From Massilia forsythiae (GTDB lineage Bacteria > Pseudomonadota > Gammaproteobacteria > Burkholderiales > Burkholderiaceae_D), in assembly GCF_012849555.1 (NCBI RefSeq), contig NZ_CP051685.1, forward strand, positions 3,720,001 through 3,784,000: a stretch of DNA of 64,000 nt, written 5' to 3'. A model generated the notes under the pieces. It was given only the letters and a program-made list of their open reading frames with translations, was not told the DNA's origin and searched no databases. Positions 27,085-39,600 of this stretch are shown piece after piece; position 1 is the first letter of the stretch; the number at the start of each line of letters is the position of its first letter. The translations under genes were made by a program, and so were the position numbers.

Positions 27085-28331
27085 GCCGGCGCTCCGCCAT
27101 CGTCCGGCGCCGCCCGGCAGGGCAGGCGCAGTTCGGCGCGCACGCCGCCGCCCGGGCGCGCTTGCAGGCTGAGGCTGGCATCCTCGCCGTACAGGGCGGC
27201 CAGGCGCGCGCGCAGGTTGGACAGGCCGATGCCGCCGCCCGCACGCGGCGCCGCCAGGCCATCGCCGCTGCCGCTGTCGGTGCCGTTACCCGTGTGACCG
27301 TCCATGCCATCGCCGGCAGCATCGCGCAGGCGGCCGGCATCGTCTTCCACGCTCAGCACCAGCATGCCGTCGCGGCGCCGCACCGCGACCGCGATGCGGG
27401 TCAGGCCGCGGCGCCGCTCCACCGTGTGCTTGAACACGTTTTCCAGCAGCGGCTGCAGGCTCATCACCGGTACCGGCACGCCGGCCAGCGCGCCGGCAGG
27501 CAGTGTTTCGCCGGGCAGCATGCCGGCGTGCGCTCCGGCCTCGCCAAGCGCATCGTCGCGCTCTTCGTCCAGGCACAACTCGTCCTGGATGCTCCAGCTG
27601 ATCTCCACCCGTCCCGCGAAGCGTTCCGCCATCACGCCGGCGTAGCCGCGCGCCAGGCGCAGCTCGGCCGCCAGCGGCGCCTGGTGCCGGTGCCCCAGTT
27701 CCAGCGTGGCGCGCAGCACGTCGGCCAGCCGCACCAGGGCGGCGTCGGCGCGTCCGACGTCGGCGTACATCAGTTCCGAAATGGTGTTGAGCGCATTGAA
27801 CAGGAAATGCGGCTGCATCTGGCTGGTCAATTGCTGCAGCTGGGCCTGGCGCAGCAGGGCGTCGGCCTGCTCGGCGCGCAGCCTGGCGTCCAGCAGCGCG
27901 CGGTAGGACTCGACCCCGAAGCGGATCGCGGTGAACAGGCCGACGAACAGCGAAATCTTCATCGACTCGTACAGGAACAGGCGCGGCAGCGGATCGTGGC
28001 GGTATACCTGGCCGGCCAGCGCGTACACGCCGTGGCGCACGCCGAACGCCAGCGGCACGAAGGCGATCCAGTACAGCGGCAGCCAGCGCGCCTGGCTGGC
28101 GAACCAGCGCGCCGGCGTGCCCAGCAGGCGCGCATCGGCGCGCGAACCGCGCAGCTGGACCAGCGCCAGCACGGTGGTCACCAGCGCCGACGAGCCTTCC
28201 CACAGCACCGGTTTCCAGAGTTCGCTGTCGTGCTCGTTGCGGATGAAGTCCTGCACCGCGACCAGGATCATCAGGGTCCAGAACAGGATCCAGGCCAGGA
28301 CGAACACGAGGTTGCGGCGTAGCGGGTGCAT
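27072..28331 (-). CDS. LytS-type sensor histidine kinase
   Basis: A 419-residue membrane kinase. About four hydrophobic segments occupy residues 8-140. The His_kinase domain follows, with the phospho-acceptor His in MQPHFLFNALNTISELM near residue 175, and an HATPase region with PLLENVFKHTVERR and the G-box-like GGGIGLSNLRARL near residue 380. The gene overlaps the LytTR regulator by 13 bases and is divergent from another kinase gene. The stimulus is unknown. Confidence 0.92.
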   Translation of the reverse strand: MHPLRRNLVFVLAWILFWTLMILVAVQDFIRNEHDSELWKPVLWEGSSALVTTVLALVQLRGSRADARLLGTPARWFASQARWLPLYWIAFVPLAFGVRHGVYALAGQVYRHDPLPRLFLYESMKISLFVGLFTAIRFGVESYRALLDARLRAEQADALLRQAQLQQLTSQMQPHFLFNALNTISELMYADVGRADAALVRLADVLRATLELGHRHQAPLAAELRLARGYAGVMAERFAGRVEISWSIQDELCLDEERDDALGEAGAHAGMLPGETLPAGALAGVPVPVMSLQPLLENVFKHTVERRRGLTRIAVAVRRRDGMLVLSVEDDAGRLRDAAGDGMDGHTGNGTDSGSGDGLAAPRAGGGIGLSNLRARLAALYGEDASLSLQARPGGGVRAELRLPCRAAPDDGGAPACAS

Positions 28332-28467
28332 GCGCCGATGATGGGCGATTCCCGCCGCGTTGTCAAAATGTCTCCATCCCGGCAGCGCTGTGCCATTTAT
28401 TTAAGATTCAGGTAATTCGGCGCCGGTAAAATGCGTCGACCACGTACATACAGGAGCTGCATTCGTC

Positions 28468-30063
<1,596 letters not shown>

Positions 30064-30136
30064 TCCGCGCGGGCGTACCGGCCTTGCAAGGGAAACAGCG
30101 CAGCGGGGCGGCGCGCCTGCGCCCCGGGGAAGAAGA

Positions 30137-30784
30137 TTACAGCTCGCCGTCCAGCGCCGGCTCGGCCAGGGGGGTCATCATGTGGCCCAGCTTGGCCTGC
30201 TTGGTGTCCAGGTAGCCGTTGTTGAAGGCGTTGCGGTTGACCAGCAGCGGCACGCGCTCGGCCACCCGGATGCCGAGCTTTTCCAGCGCGGCGATCTTGC
30301 GCGGGTTGTTGGTCATCAGGCGCACCGCTTCGACGCCGAAGCGCTGCAGCATCGGCAGCACCAGCTCGTAGTTGCGGGCGTCGGCATGGAAGCCCAGCTG
30401 CAGGTTGGCCTCGACCGTGTCGGCGCCGGCTTCCTGCAGGCGGTAGGCGCGGATCTTGTTGACCAGGCCGATGCCGCGGCCTTCCTGGCGCAGGTACAGC
30501 AGGATGCCGCGTCCCTCGTCGGCGATGCGCTTCAGCGCGCCTTCAAGCTGGGCGCCGCAGTCGCAGCGCTGCGAAAACATCACGTCGCCGGTCAGGCATT
30601 CCGAATGGATGCGCGCCAGCGGCGGCGCGCCCGCCAGGTCGCCCAGCGTCATGGCCAGGTGCTCCTTGCCGGTGCCGTGCTCGACGAACGCGTGCAGCGT
30701 GAACTGCGCCCACGGCGTCGGCAGCGTGCACGAGGTGACGTAGTCAAGGATGGCGGATGGCGCGGCGGCGGCGGTGTCTTGCAT
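30137..30784 (-). CDS. ribA: GTP cyclohydrolase II
   Basis: RibA (215 residues) opens the GTP ring in the first committed step of riboflavin synthesis. The three zinc cysteines are in [20 protein letters not shown] near residues 62-81, the catalytic region [19 protein letters not shown] follows, and [17 protein letters not shown] is near residue 156. It is a stand-alone RibA, not fused to RibB. No other rib gene or FMN riboswitch was seen nearby. Confidence 0.96.
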   Translation of the reverse strand: MQDTAAAAPSAILDYVTSCTLPTPWAQFTLHAFVEHGTGKEHLAMTLGDLAGAPPLARIHSECLTGDVMFSQRCDCGAQLEGALKRIADEGRGILLYLRQEGRGIGLVNKIRAYRLQEAGADTVEANLQLGFHADARNYELVLPMLQRFGVEAVRLMTNNPRKIAALEKLGIRVAERVPLLVNRNAFNNGYLDTKQAKLGHMMTPLAEPALDGEL

Positions 30785-30968
30785 GGCGGTGTTCCCGGAA
30801 CGGTAGCGTGAAGCGAAGTGACAATGACCGGCAAGTTTACCGGAAAACGTCCCGCTCCGTGCGGCGGCCGCTCGCCGGCCAGGATGGGTGCATGCCGCAT
30901 TGCAACAAATTGTCCTCCATGCATGCTTGCTGTGCTACGCTTGCGCCAGCGTTTTTTTCCCCTTGCCG

Positions 30969-33317
30969 ATGCCGTTTTCCCTTGCCTTCCTGCGCCGCCT
31001 GCCGCCGCGCGCCCTGAGCGCCTGGATGGCGCTCGCCTTTTCCCTGCTGTCGATCGTGCTGACGCTGGTGCTGACCGCCGCCATCGAGCGCAAGGCCACC
31101 GAGCAGGTCAAGACCAGCATCGGCCACGGCCTGGCCGAACTGGCCGCGCAAACCTCCGACAAGCTGGAGCGCGGCATGTACGAGCGCTACCGCGAAGTCG
31201 CGCTGATCGCCCAGCGCGCCGACCTGGGGCCGGATGCGCCGCATGCGCAGCGGCGCGCGGCGCTGGACCGGGTGCGCGCCAGCTACGACTACTACAGCTG
31301 GATAGGCATGGCCGGCATGGACGGCACCGTACAGGTGGCGGCGCAAGGCTTGCTGGAAGGGGCGGACGTGTCGCGCCGTCCCTGGTTCCGCGACGCCCTG
31401 CGCGGCGTCCACGCCGGCGACGTGCACGACGCCAAGCTGCTGGCCAGCCTGCTGCCGCGCCAGGCCGAGCCGCTGCGCTTCGTCGACGTCGCCTTTCCCT
31501 GGCTGGACGCGGCCGGGGCGCCGCGCGGCGTGCTCGGCGTGCACCTGTCCTGGCAGTGGGCGCGCGACGTCGAGCGCTCGGTGATGCGCGGCGTCACCCA
31601 GCGGCGCCAGGCCCAGGCGCTGATCGTCGACGCCGGCGGCACCGTGCTGCTGGGACCGCGCGCGCTGCTGGGCACGCGCCTGGCGCTGCCCAGCCTCGGC
31701 GCCGCGCAAGCCGATGCCAAGGCCGCCGCCGACGGCGGCTACCTGGTCGAGCGCTGGCCGGACGGCGCTTCCTACCTGGTCGGCTACATGCGCGGGCACG
31801 GCTACGGCGCCTATCCGGGGCTGGGGTGGACCGTGCTGGTGCGCCAGAACGTGGCCGACGCCTACGCGCCGGTGCGGCGCCTGCGCGAGTACGGCCTGGT
31901 GGCAGGCGTGCTGCTGGCGGCGCTGTTCTCGCTGGCCGGGGTGCTGGTGGCGCGCCGCATCACCCGCCCGCTGGGCGAGCTGGCCCAGGCGGCGCAGCAG
32001 ATCCGCGCCGGCCAGCCGGCCGCCATCGAGGCCGGCCATGGGCGCTATACCGAGGTGCGCGCGCTGGCCGGCGCGCTGGGCGCGCTGGTGGACGACCTGG
32101 TGCGCCGGCGCGCGGAACTGGAAGAACTCAACGCCACGCTGGAGCAGCGGGTCGGCCAGCGCACGCGCGAGCTGGAACAGGCGCTGGCCACGGTGCGCGC
32201 CAGCGAGCAGCGCGTCGCGGTGATCCTGGAGACCGCGCAGGACGCCTTCATCCGGGTCGACCTGCAGGGCCTGGTGCGCGACTGGAATCCGGCCGCCGAG
32301 CAGATGCTGGGCTGGACCCGCGCGCAGGCGCTGGGCCGGTCGGTGGCCGAACTGGTGGTGCCGGAGCAATTTCGTCCGCTCACCCGCGCCGCCTTGCGCC
32401 AGTTCCTGCAGACCGGCGACCACGAGATCGTCGGCCAGCGCGTCGAGCGCGTCCTGATCACGCGCGACGGCGCCGAGGTGCCGGTCGAGATGACCACCGG
32501 CGTGGCCGGCACCGCCGACGGCGCCTTCTTCAGCATCTTCCTGCACGATATCTCGGGCCGGCGCCAGGTGGAGCGCATGAAGAACGAATTCGTGGCGACC
32601 GTCTCGCACGAGCTGCGCACGCCACTGACCTCGATCAGCGCCTCGCTGGCGATGCTGGCCGACGGCATGGCCGGCGACCTGCCGCCCGCCGCGCGCGGCC
32701 TGGTGGGCGTGGCCAACGCCAGCTCGGAGCGCCTGATCCGCCTGATCGGCGACGTGCTCGACATCCAGAAGATGGAGGCGGGCAGGACGCCGATCGAGCG
32801 CACGGTGCAGCCGCTGGCGCCGATCGCCGTCGACGCGGTCGCCGCGATGCGCGGTTTCGCCGCCCAGGCCGGGGTGGCGCTGGCGCTGGACGCCAGTGAC
32901 GGCGCCGGCGCCAGCGAGGCCGCGCCCTGCGCCGCGGTCGACCGCGACCGCATTACGCAAGTGCTGACCAACCTGCTGTCGAACGCGGTCAAGTTTTCCA
33001 GCCCGGGCACCACCGTGCACACCCGCATCGAGGCCGCGCCCGGCAAGGTGCGGCTGGCGGTGGCGGACCAGGGCGCCGGCATTCCCGAGGATTTCCGCGA
33101 ACGCGTGTTCCAGCGCTTCGCCCAGGCCGACGCCGCCGATTCGCGCCGCAAGGGCGGCACCGGACTCGGATTGAGCATCTGCAAGGCGATCGTCGAGGAG
33201 CATGGCGGCACGATCCGCTTCGAGAGCCGCAGCGGGGAAGGGACCACGTTCATCGTCGAATTGCCGGCGGCGCCGGCAACCGACATGGCTGTGGTTGCGC
33301 ACGGCAACGCATCGTAG
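30969..33317 (+). CDS. Cache-HAMP-PAS sensor histidine kinase
   Basis: A 782-residue kinase. An N-terminal membrane helix (residues 18-40) precedes an extracytoplasmic double-Cache-like domain (about 60-285: YYSWIGMAGMDGTVQVA, RPWFRDALRG). A second membrane helix (about 305-325), HAMP (RRITRPLGELAQAAQQI), a coiled coil (375-410), PAS (near 420-530), HisKA with His 547 (TVSHELRTPLTSI) and HATPase_c follow. ATG at 30969 is preferred over 30888 because the upstream extension is unrelated Cys-rich sequence. The TAG stop lies inside a REP-like repeat. It probably senses a small periplasmic ligand. Confidence 0.92.
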   Translation: MPFSLAFLRRLPPRALSAWMALAFSLLSIVLTLVLTAAIERKATEQVKTSIGHGLAELAAQTSDKLERGMYERYREVALIAQRADLGPDAPHAQRRAALDRVRASYDYYSWIGMAGMDGTVQVAAQGLLEGADVSRRPWFRDALRGVHAGDVHDAKLLASLLPRQAEPLRFVDVAFPWLDAAGAPRGVLGVHLSWQWARDVERSVMRGVTQRRQAQALIVDAGGTVLLGPRALLGTRLALPSLGAAQADAKAAADGGYLVERWPDGASYLVGYMRGHGYGAYPGLGWTVLVRQNVADAYAPVRRLREYGLVAGVLLAALFSLAGVLVARRITRPLGELAQAAQQIRAGQPAAIEAGHGRYTEVRALAGALGALVDDLVRRRAELEELNATLEQRVGQRTRELEQALATVRASEQRVAVILETAQDAFIRVDLQGLVRDWNPAAEQMLGWTRAQALGRSVAELVVPEQFRPLTRAALRQFLQTGDHEIVGQRVERVLITRDGAEVPVEMTTGVAGTADGAFFSIFLHDISGRRQVERMKNEFVATVSHELRTPLTSISASLAMLADGMAGDLPPAARGLVGVANASSERLIRLIGDVLDIQKMEAGRTPIERTVQPLAPIAVDAVAAMRGFAAQAGVALALDASDGAGASEAAPCAAVDRDRITQVLTNLLSNAVKFSSPGTTVHTRIEAAPGKVRLAVADQGAGIPEDFRERVFQRFAQADAADSRRKGGTGLGLSICKAIVEEHGGTIRFESRSGEGTTFIVELPAAPATDMAVVAHGNAS

Positions 33318-33442
33318 GGTAGACGGCTCCGCCGTCTACGCGGTGATCGTCGGCGGCGGGATCATCCGGCGCGAAAACGGAGCCGATATCAATCGACGCG
33401 TGGACGGCGGAGCCGCCTCGCCGGCCACGTCCACCCTACGCC
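33312..33442. repeat. Inverted pair of CGTAGGGTRGACG repeats between convergent genes
   Basis: Unit 1 (33314-33342) reads CGTAGGGTAGACGG and folds into the perfect hairpin TAGACGGC-TCC-GCCGTCTA (33320-33338). Unit 2 is the inverted counterpart (about 33397-33442), with CGTAGGGTGGACG on the minus strand and GCTCCGCCGTCCACGC. The two face each other in the gap between convergent genes. The TAG in each CGTAGGGT word is the stop codon of the adjoining gene (33315-33317 plus strand; 33436-33438 minus strand). Confidence 0.75.
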
Positions 33443-35613
33443 GGGGCGACCGTCAACGCGTTCGGCCCGGCGCCGTACAGGCGCTCGAACTCGTCCAGCG
33501 GCACCGGCCGGCCCAGCAGGTAACCCTGCAGCGCATCGCAGCCGCAGGCCAGCGCGAAGCGCCGCTGCGCTTCCTGCTCCACGCCCTCGGCCACCACTTC
33601 CAGCCCCAGCTTGCGCGCCAGCGCCACGATGGCTTCGACGATGGCGCCGCCGGCATCGCCGTCCTGCACGAACGCGCGGTCGATCTTGACCGCCGCCAGC
33701 GGAAAGCGCAGCAGGCAGGCCAGCGACGACTGGCCGCTGCCGAAATCGTCCAGCGAAAAGGCCACGCCCTGGTCGCGCAGCTGGCGCATGTGCAGGCTCA
33801 GTCCCTGCACGTTGCCGGCGAAGACGCTCTCGGTCAGCTCCAGGCACAGGCGGTCGGCGCTGGCGCCGGTGGCGGCCAGCAGCGCCGCCACCGTGCGCGG
33901 GAAATCCGGGTCGCGCAGTTGCTGCACGCTGACGTTGACGGCCAGCTTGACGCGTCCCAGCGCCGGCAAGGCAGACCAGCGCGCCAGCGCGCGGCAGGTT
34001 TCTTCCAGCACCTGCAGGCCGAGCGGCACGATCAGGCCGGTGGTCTCGGCCTGGCCGATGAATTCGCGCGCGCCCACCAGGCCGTGCTCGCGGTGCTGCC
34101 AGCGCGCCAGCACCTCGGCGCCGACCAGGCAGCCGGCGCGGTCGAACTGCGGCTGGCAGAACAGCACGAACTGGCGCCCGGCCAGGCCGTCGCGCAGGGC
34201 GCTGTCGAGCGCCGCCTGGCGGTCGGCCGCCGCCTGCATGCTCTGGTCGAAGAAACGCGCGGTGTTCCTGCCGTCGCCCTTGGCGCGGTACATGGCCAGG
34301 TCGGCCTGCTTGAGCAGGGTGTCGATGCCGCCGCCGGCGCCGTCGAACAGCGTGATGCCGATGCTGGGCGTGCTGGCGCCGGGGCTGCCGGGCAGGTCGT
34401 ACGGCTGGCCCAGCAGCCCCAGGATCTTGCGCGCCACCTGGCCGGCGTGGAAGGTGGCGTCGTCGCGGCCGGCGCCCAGGTTTTCCAGCACCACCACGAA
34501 CTCGTCGCCGCCCAGGCGCGCCAGCTGGTCGCTGTCGCGCAGCGCCTGGCGCAGCCGCTGCGCCACCTGGCGCAGCAGCATGTCGCCGACGTCGTGGCCC
34601 ATGGTGTCGTTGAGCAGCTTGAAGTTGTCGAGGTCGATGAACATCACCGCGCCCAGCTGGCCGGAACGGCTGCTGCGCGCCAGCGTCTTGTCCAGTTCCT
34701 CGATCAGGAAGCGCCGGTTGGGCAGGCCGGTCAGGTGGTCGAAATACGCCAGTTCGTAGATGCGGCGCTCGGCGCGCTTGCGCTCGGTGAGGTCGGTGAC
34801 GGTGCCGGACAGGCGCAGCGCGCGCCCGTTCGCATCGCGCAGCACGAATCCCTTGGCCAGCACGGGCACGTCGTGGCCGTCGCGGTGGCGCAGGCGGAAT
34901 TCCAGGCTGTAGCTCTGTCGGCCGTCGCCCAGCAGGTGCACCAGGAAGGCGGTGCAGTGCGGCAGGTCGTCCGGATGCATCAGGCGGCGCCAGGTGCCGG
35001 CGTCGGCCGGCAGCTCGCCCGGGTGGTAGCCGAACATGTCCCACCAGCGTTCCGAATAATAGGTTTCGCCGCTGGCCAGGTCCCAGTCCCAGGGCGCGTC
35101 GCTGGTGCCCTGCAGGATCAGGCGCAGGCGTTCCTCGGATTTCTGCAGGCGCCGCTCGGTGTCGACCAGGCCGGTGCATTCGGTGAAGGAAATCACCACG
35201 CCCTGCATGCGGCCGTCGTCGCCGCATTCCGGATAGGCGTTGCACAGCAGCCAGCGGCGCTCGCCGTGGCCGTCGACGGGCACGCCGACGATCGTGCCGG
35301 ACACCTTGGCGCCGCTGCGCAGCACCTGGATGACGGGGTAGGCCTCGATCGGCATCGGCGCGCCGTCCTGGTACACCAGGCCCCATTCCGCGGCGTCGAC
35401 CGCGGTGCCGACCAGGGCGTCCACGCTGCGCTCGAGCAGGCATGCGGCCAGGCGGTTGGCGCTGACGATGATGCCATCCGTACCATGGACGACGACGCCG
35501 GCCGGCAGGTGCTCGAGCAGGTCGCCGAAGCGCTGCTGCAGGTCGTCCGGCGGGAGTGGGGCCGTGGCTGGTTCGGAGAGTGGTGGCATACGCGAGGTCC
35601 GCTTTTTGAACAT
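33436..35613 (-). CDS. PAS-PAS-GGDEF-EAL cyclic-di-GMP enzyme
   Basis: A 725-residue soluble protein without membrane segments. Two PAS domains (about residues 28-150 and 165-290) are followed by a GGDEF domain with intact ARLGGDEF near residue 370 and an EAL domain with GAEVLARW near 500 (EVL instead of EAL, a common variant), LDDFGSG near 640 and VVAEGVE near 690. Both diguanylate cyclase and phosphodiesterase activity are plausible. It probably links an intracellular signal to motility or biofilm control. Its TAG stop lies in a REP-like repeat. Confidence 0.92.
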   Translation of the reverse strand: MFKKRTSRMPPLSEPATAPLPPDDLQQRFGDLLEHLPAGVVVHGTDGIIVSANRLAACLLERSVDALVGTAVDAAEWGLVYQDGAPMPIEAYPVIQVLRSGAKVSGTIVGVPVDGHGERRWLLCNAYPECGDDGRMQGVVISFTECTGLVDTERRLQKSEERLRLILQGTSDAPWDWDLASGETYYSERWWDMFGYHPGELPADAGTWRRLMHPDDLPHCTAFLVHLLGDGRQSYSLEFRLRHRDGHDVPVLAKGFVLRDANGRALRLSGTVTDLTERKRAERRIYELAYFDHLTGLPNRRFLIEELDKTLARSSRSGQLGAVMFIDLDNFKLLNDTMGHDVGDMLLRQVAQRLRQALRDSDQLARLGGDEFVVVLENLGAGRDDATFHAGQVARKILGLLGQPYDLPGSPGASTPSIGITLFDGAGGGIDTLLKQADLAMYRAKGDGRNTARFFDQSMQAAADRQAALDSALRDGLAGRQFVLFCQPQFDRAGCLVGAEVLARWQHREHGLVGAREFIGQAETTGLIVPLGLQVLEETCRALARWSALPALGRVKLAVNVSVQQLRDPDFPRTVAALLAATGASADRLCLELTESVFAGNVQGLSLHMRQLRDQGVAFSLDDFGSGQSSLACLLRFPLAAVKIDRAFVQDGDAGGAIVEAIVALARKLGLEVVAEGVEQEAQRRFALACGCDALQGYLLGRPVPLDEFERLYGAGPNALTVAPA

Positions 35614-35684
35614 ACTAGCAGTTACCTGGACAGTATGGCGCGGCCGTGCGTGCGGCCCCCGGACGGGCCGCCGTCATGCCGTCG

Positions 35685-36068
35685 TCAGGCGGCGGGCTGC
35701 AGGTAACGGCGCAGGCGCGCCAGCAATTCCTGCGGCTGGAACGGCTTGATCACGAAGTCGTCGGCGCCGGCGTCCAGCGCGCGCACGGTGTCGCGCTCGG
35801 TGTTCTTGGCGGTCAGCATTAGCACCGGCACCGCCTGCCAGGCGGCCTGGGCGCGGATCAGGGCGATGATCTCGAAGCCGTCCACGTAGGGCAGCATCAC
35901 GTCCAGCAGCACCAGCTGCGGCGGCGGGTTGGCGATCACGTAGGCGGCCGCGGCGCGGCCGTCGGCCATGTGGATGGCCTGGTAGCCCTGGTGCTCCAGC
36001 AAGAACATCAGGACGTGGGCGATGTGGACGTCGTCCTCGACGACCAGCACGGTGGAGGTGGCGCTCAT
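35685..36068 (-). CDS. Stand-alone CheY-like receiver protein
   Basis: A 127-residue single receiver domain. All phosphorylation residues are present: acidic pair in VLVVEDDVHI, Asp in LVLLDVMLPYVDGFE near residue 54, Thr in LMLTAKN and Lys in DFVIKPFQP. It has no output domain. It lies 71 bases downstream of the GGDEF-EAL gene start on the same strand, so the two may be partners. Other kinases in the island may also phosphorylate it. Confidence 0.9.
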   Translation of the reverse strand: MSATSTVLVVEDDVHIAHVLMFLLEHQGYQAIHMADGRAAAAYVIANPPPQLVLLDVMLPYVDGFEIIALIRAQAAWQAVPVLMLTAKNTERDTVRALDAGADDFVIKPFQPQELLARLRRYLQPAA

Positions 36069-36233
36069 GGCATGGGTGCGGAAAGTGGCTCCAGCGTCCG
36101 ATTATAGCGCGCGCCGGGGCCGTATCGACGGCGCCGCGCGGCGGCATGCGGCCGGCGGCCGTCGCCGGTTTCGCGACAGCGCGGCTTCAGGGGATGGCGT
36201 ATCGCGGTAGCATGGTTGCAGGAGGAAAGAATC

Positions 36234-36656
36234 ATGCAAACCGATTTCAACCTGGAGCGCTTCGTCGAGGCGCAGCAAGGCGTCTACGACAAGGCGCTGG
36301 CCGAGCTGCAGGCCGGCCGCAAGCGCAGCCACTGGATGTGGTTCATCTTTCCGCAGGTGGCGGGCCTGGGCGGCAGCGCCATGGCCCAACGGTACGCGAT
36401 CGCCTCCGGCGAAGAAGCCGCCGCCTACCTGGCGCATCCGCTGCTGGGACCGCGCCTGCGCGCCTGCGCTGCGGCCGTGGCAAGCCATGGCGAGCGCGCC
36501 ATCGGCGAGATACTCGATCATCCCGACGACCTCAAGTTCCGCTCCAGCATGACGCTGTTCGCCGACGTCGCTCCGGACGAGGCGCTGTTCCAGCGCTGTA
36601 TCGACCAGTTCTTCGGCGGCGAGCCCGACGCCGCCACGCTGGCGCGGCTGGGCTGA
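36234..36656 (+). CDS. DUF1810 family protein
   Basis: A 140-residue soluble protein of the DUF1810 type, recognised by FNLERFVEAQ near the start, RKRSHWMWFIFPQ near residue 30 and DDLKFRSSMTLF near 100. The start at 36234 follows a strong AGGAGGAAAG ribosome site. The family has no established reaction. It is convergent with a hybrid kinase, with only four bases between the stops (palindrome TGAGCGCTCA). Confidence 0.9.
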   Translation: MQTDFNLERFVEAQQGVYDKALAELQAGRKRSHWMWFIFPQVAGLGGSAMAQRYAIASGEEAAAYLAHPLLGPRLRACAAAVASHGERAIGEILDHPDDLKFRSSMTLFADVAPDEALFQRCIDQFFGGEPDAATLARLG

Positions 36657-36660
36657 GCGC

Positions 36661-39600
36661 TCAGCGCGCCGGCTGCGCGGCCATCTGCGCCACCCGCTGC
36701 GCCAGCGCATCCAGCGCGAACGGCTTGGTCATCAGCTGGGTGCCGTCGTCCATGCTGCTGCGCTCGACCAGCTTGGCCTCGGCATAGCCGGTGATGAACA
36801 GCACCTTCAAGCTGGGACGCAGCTGGCGCGCCGCCTCGGCCAGCTGGCGGCCGTTGGTGCCGCCGGCCAGGCCGATGTCGGTGACCAGCAGGTCGACCGT
36901 GGCGCCGGTATTCAACGCGCGCAGGGCGCCGACGGCGTTGCCGGCCTCGATCACGTGGTGGCCCAAGCGCATCAGCGCCTCGGCCATCAGGCCGCGCAGC
37001 GCCGCCTCGTCGTCGACCAGCAGCACGGCGATGCCGTCCTGCACCGCCGGCGTTGCCGGGACGGCCTTGCCATCGTCCGCCATGCCCGCATCGCCGTGCC
37101 AGCGCGGCAGGACCAGGTGCATGGTGGTGCCGCGGCCGGGGCTGGAGTCGAGGCGCACATGGCCGCCCGACTGGCGCGCGAAGCCGTAGATCATCGACAG
37201 CCCCAGGCCGGTGCCCTGGCCGATCGGCTTGGTGGTGAAGAACGGGTCGAACACCTTGGCCGCCACTTCCGGCGTCATGCCGGTGCCGGTGTCGCGCACG
37301 CTCAGCCGCACGTAGTCGCCGGCGGGCAGTTCGTAACCCATCGCTTCGTCCGCTTCCAGTACCGTATTCGCCATGCCGATATACAGACGGCCGCCGTCCG
37401 GCATGGCGTCGCGCGCGTTGATGCACAGGTTGAGCAGGGCGTTCTCGAGCTGGTTGGGGTCGGCCAGCGTCGGCCACAATCCCGGCTGGCCGGTCACGTC
37501 CAGCGTGATTTCCGGACCGATGCTGCGCCGGACCATGTCGAGCATGCCCGCCACCAGCCGTTCGACGTCGACCGCGCGCGCATCCAGCGGCTGGCGCCGC
37601 GAGAACGCCAGCAGCCGGTGGGTCAGCGCCGCGGCGCGCTTCACCGCGCCCTGGGCGATGTCGACGAAGCGCGCCAGGTCGTCGGTCTTGCCCATGCGGA
37701 CGCGCAGGCCGAGCAGGTCCAGGCTGCCGCCGATGCTGGCCAGCAGGTTGTTGAAGTCGTGCGCCAGGCCGCCGGTGAGCTGGCCCACCGCTTCCATCTT
37801 GGCGCTCTGGCGCAGCCGTTCCTCGGCCTCCAGCAGCGCGGCGGCGCGCGCCTTGTCGGCGCTGACGTCGCGCCCGACCGCGACGATAACGCCGTCGCCC
37901 TTGTTGGCGTTCCAGGAAATCCAGCGGTAGCTACCGTCGCGGTGGCGATAGCGGTTCTCGAAATTCGGCGCCAGCTCGCCGGTCACGTCGAGGCTTTGTG
38001 CGCCCTCGATGGTGTGGGCCAGGTCGTCCGGATGCAGCAGGTCGAACAGGTTGGCGCCGAGCAGGTCGCTTTCCTGCCAGCCGAGCACGGCGGTCCAGGC
38101 CGGGTTCACCGCCGTGATGGCGCCGTCGAAGCCGGCCACCAGCATGATTTCCTGGGATAGTTGCCACAGGCGGTTGCGGTCGACCGTGGTGGCGGCCACC
38201 TGGCGTTCCAGGTCGAGGTTGAGTTCACGCAGCGCGCGGGCGGCGTCCAGGCGCGCCATTTCGGCCCAGGTGCGGTCGGCCACGCCCTTGATGAAGGCGA
38301 TATCCTCTTCGCTCCAGGCGCGTGGACGTTCGTCGTTTACCAGGAATACGGCGGCCAGGCCGCCGCTGCCGAGCAGCGGCACGTTCAGCAGCGCGGTGAT
38401 GTGCAGTGCATGCATGGCCCCCTGGGTAGGGACGGTGCGCGGGTCGGCGCCGACGTCGGCGATCGCCACGGTGTTGCCGCGCAGCAGGTCGGCCAGGTAG
38501 GAACCGTAATCCGAAAAATGGTGCAGCCCAGCGATGCTGCCGATGGCCGGACCGGCGCACCAGTCGTCGGCGACCTCGATGGTGCCGGCGATGCGGTCGA
38601 CCCGGCCGAAGCCGGCGCGCGCCGCGCCCAGCGTGGCGCCGGCGATCGCGCCGGCGATGCGCACGGCATCGTCGGCTTGTTCGGCCTGGCGCAGGCGGTC
38701 GCCCAGGTGCAGCAGCGCAGCCTGGCGCGCCTCGCGCTGCTTGCGCGCCTCGATGTCGACGATCACGCCCGGAAAGGTCAGCGGCTGGCCGTGCGCATCG
38801 TGGTCGACGTGGCCGTTGGCTTCCACCCAGCGGTAGCCGCCATCGCCCTGGCGCACCCGGTATTCGGCGCGGTAGTGGCCGCCGCGCGCCATGGCTTCGC
38901 CGATCAGGCGCGCCACCATCGGTTCGTCGTCCGGGTGGATCGATTGCACCACCTGGGCCAGCGGCACGCCGCGCTGCAGCGCTTGCGGGTCGAGCGAGAA
39001 GTAGCGCGAGAAACGGCTGTCGGCGGTGAAGCGGTCGCGCACCACGTCCCAATACCAGGTGCCGGCCACCGCGCCGGCATCCAGCGCCAGGGCGATGCGC
39101 TGGTCGGCGCGGCGCAGCTCTTCCTGCGAGCGCTTGCGCTCGGTGATGTCGGTGGCGGTGCCGAACCATTCGCGGATGGCGCCGTCGGCATCCAGCATCG
39201 GCACTGCGCGCGACAGCGTCCAGCCGAACGAACCGTCGGCCCGGCGCACGCGGTGTTCGTGTTCGAACACGCTGCGCGACGCGATGGCGCGGCCGATCGC
39301 CGCCAGCACGCCGGGCTGGTCGTCGGGGTGGATATACTCGTGCAGCCAGTCGCGATTCGGCGCCACGGTGTCGGCCAGGATGCCGTGGCCATTGAGCTGC
39401 TGCATCTCGCTCCAGTCCGGACTCATCCTGTACACCACGCCGGCGCTGGCGAAGGTATGGAAGCGTTCGTCGTTCAACTGCAACGCCTGGGTGGCGCGCA
39501 CGCTCTCGGTGGTTTCGATGACGGTGGCAAACACGCCCTTGACCCGTGCGCCGTCGTAGGCCGGGCTGTAGACCAGGTCGAACCAGGCTTGCTCTGGGAC

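Noticed and set aside
30785-30968. FMN riboswitch upstream of ribA
   Set aside because: No conserved multi-stem FMN-aptamer layout could be seen in the short region before ribA.
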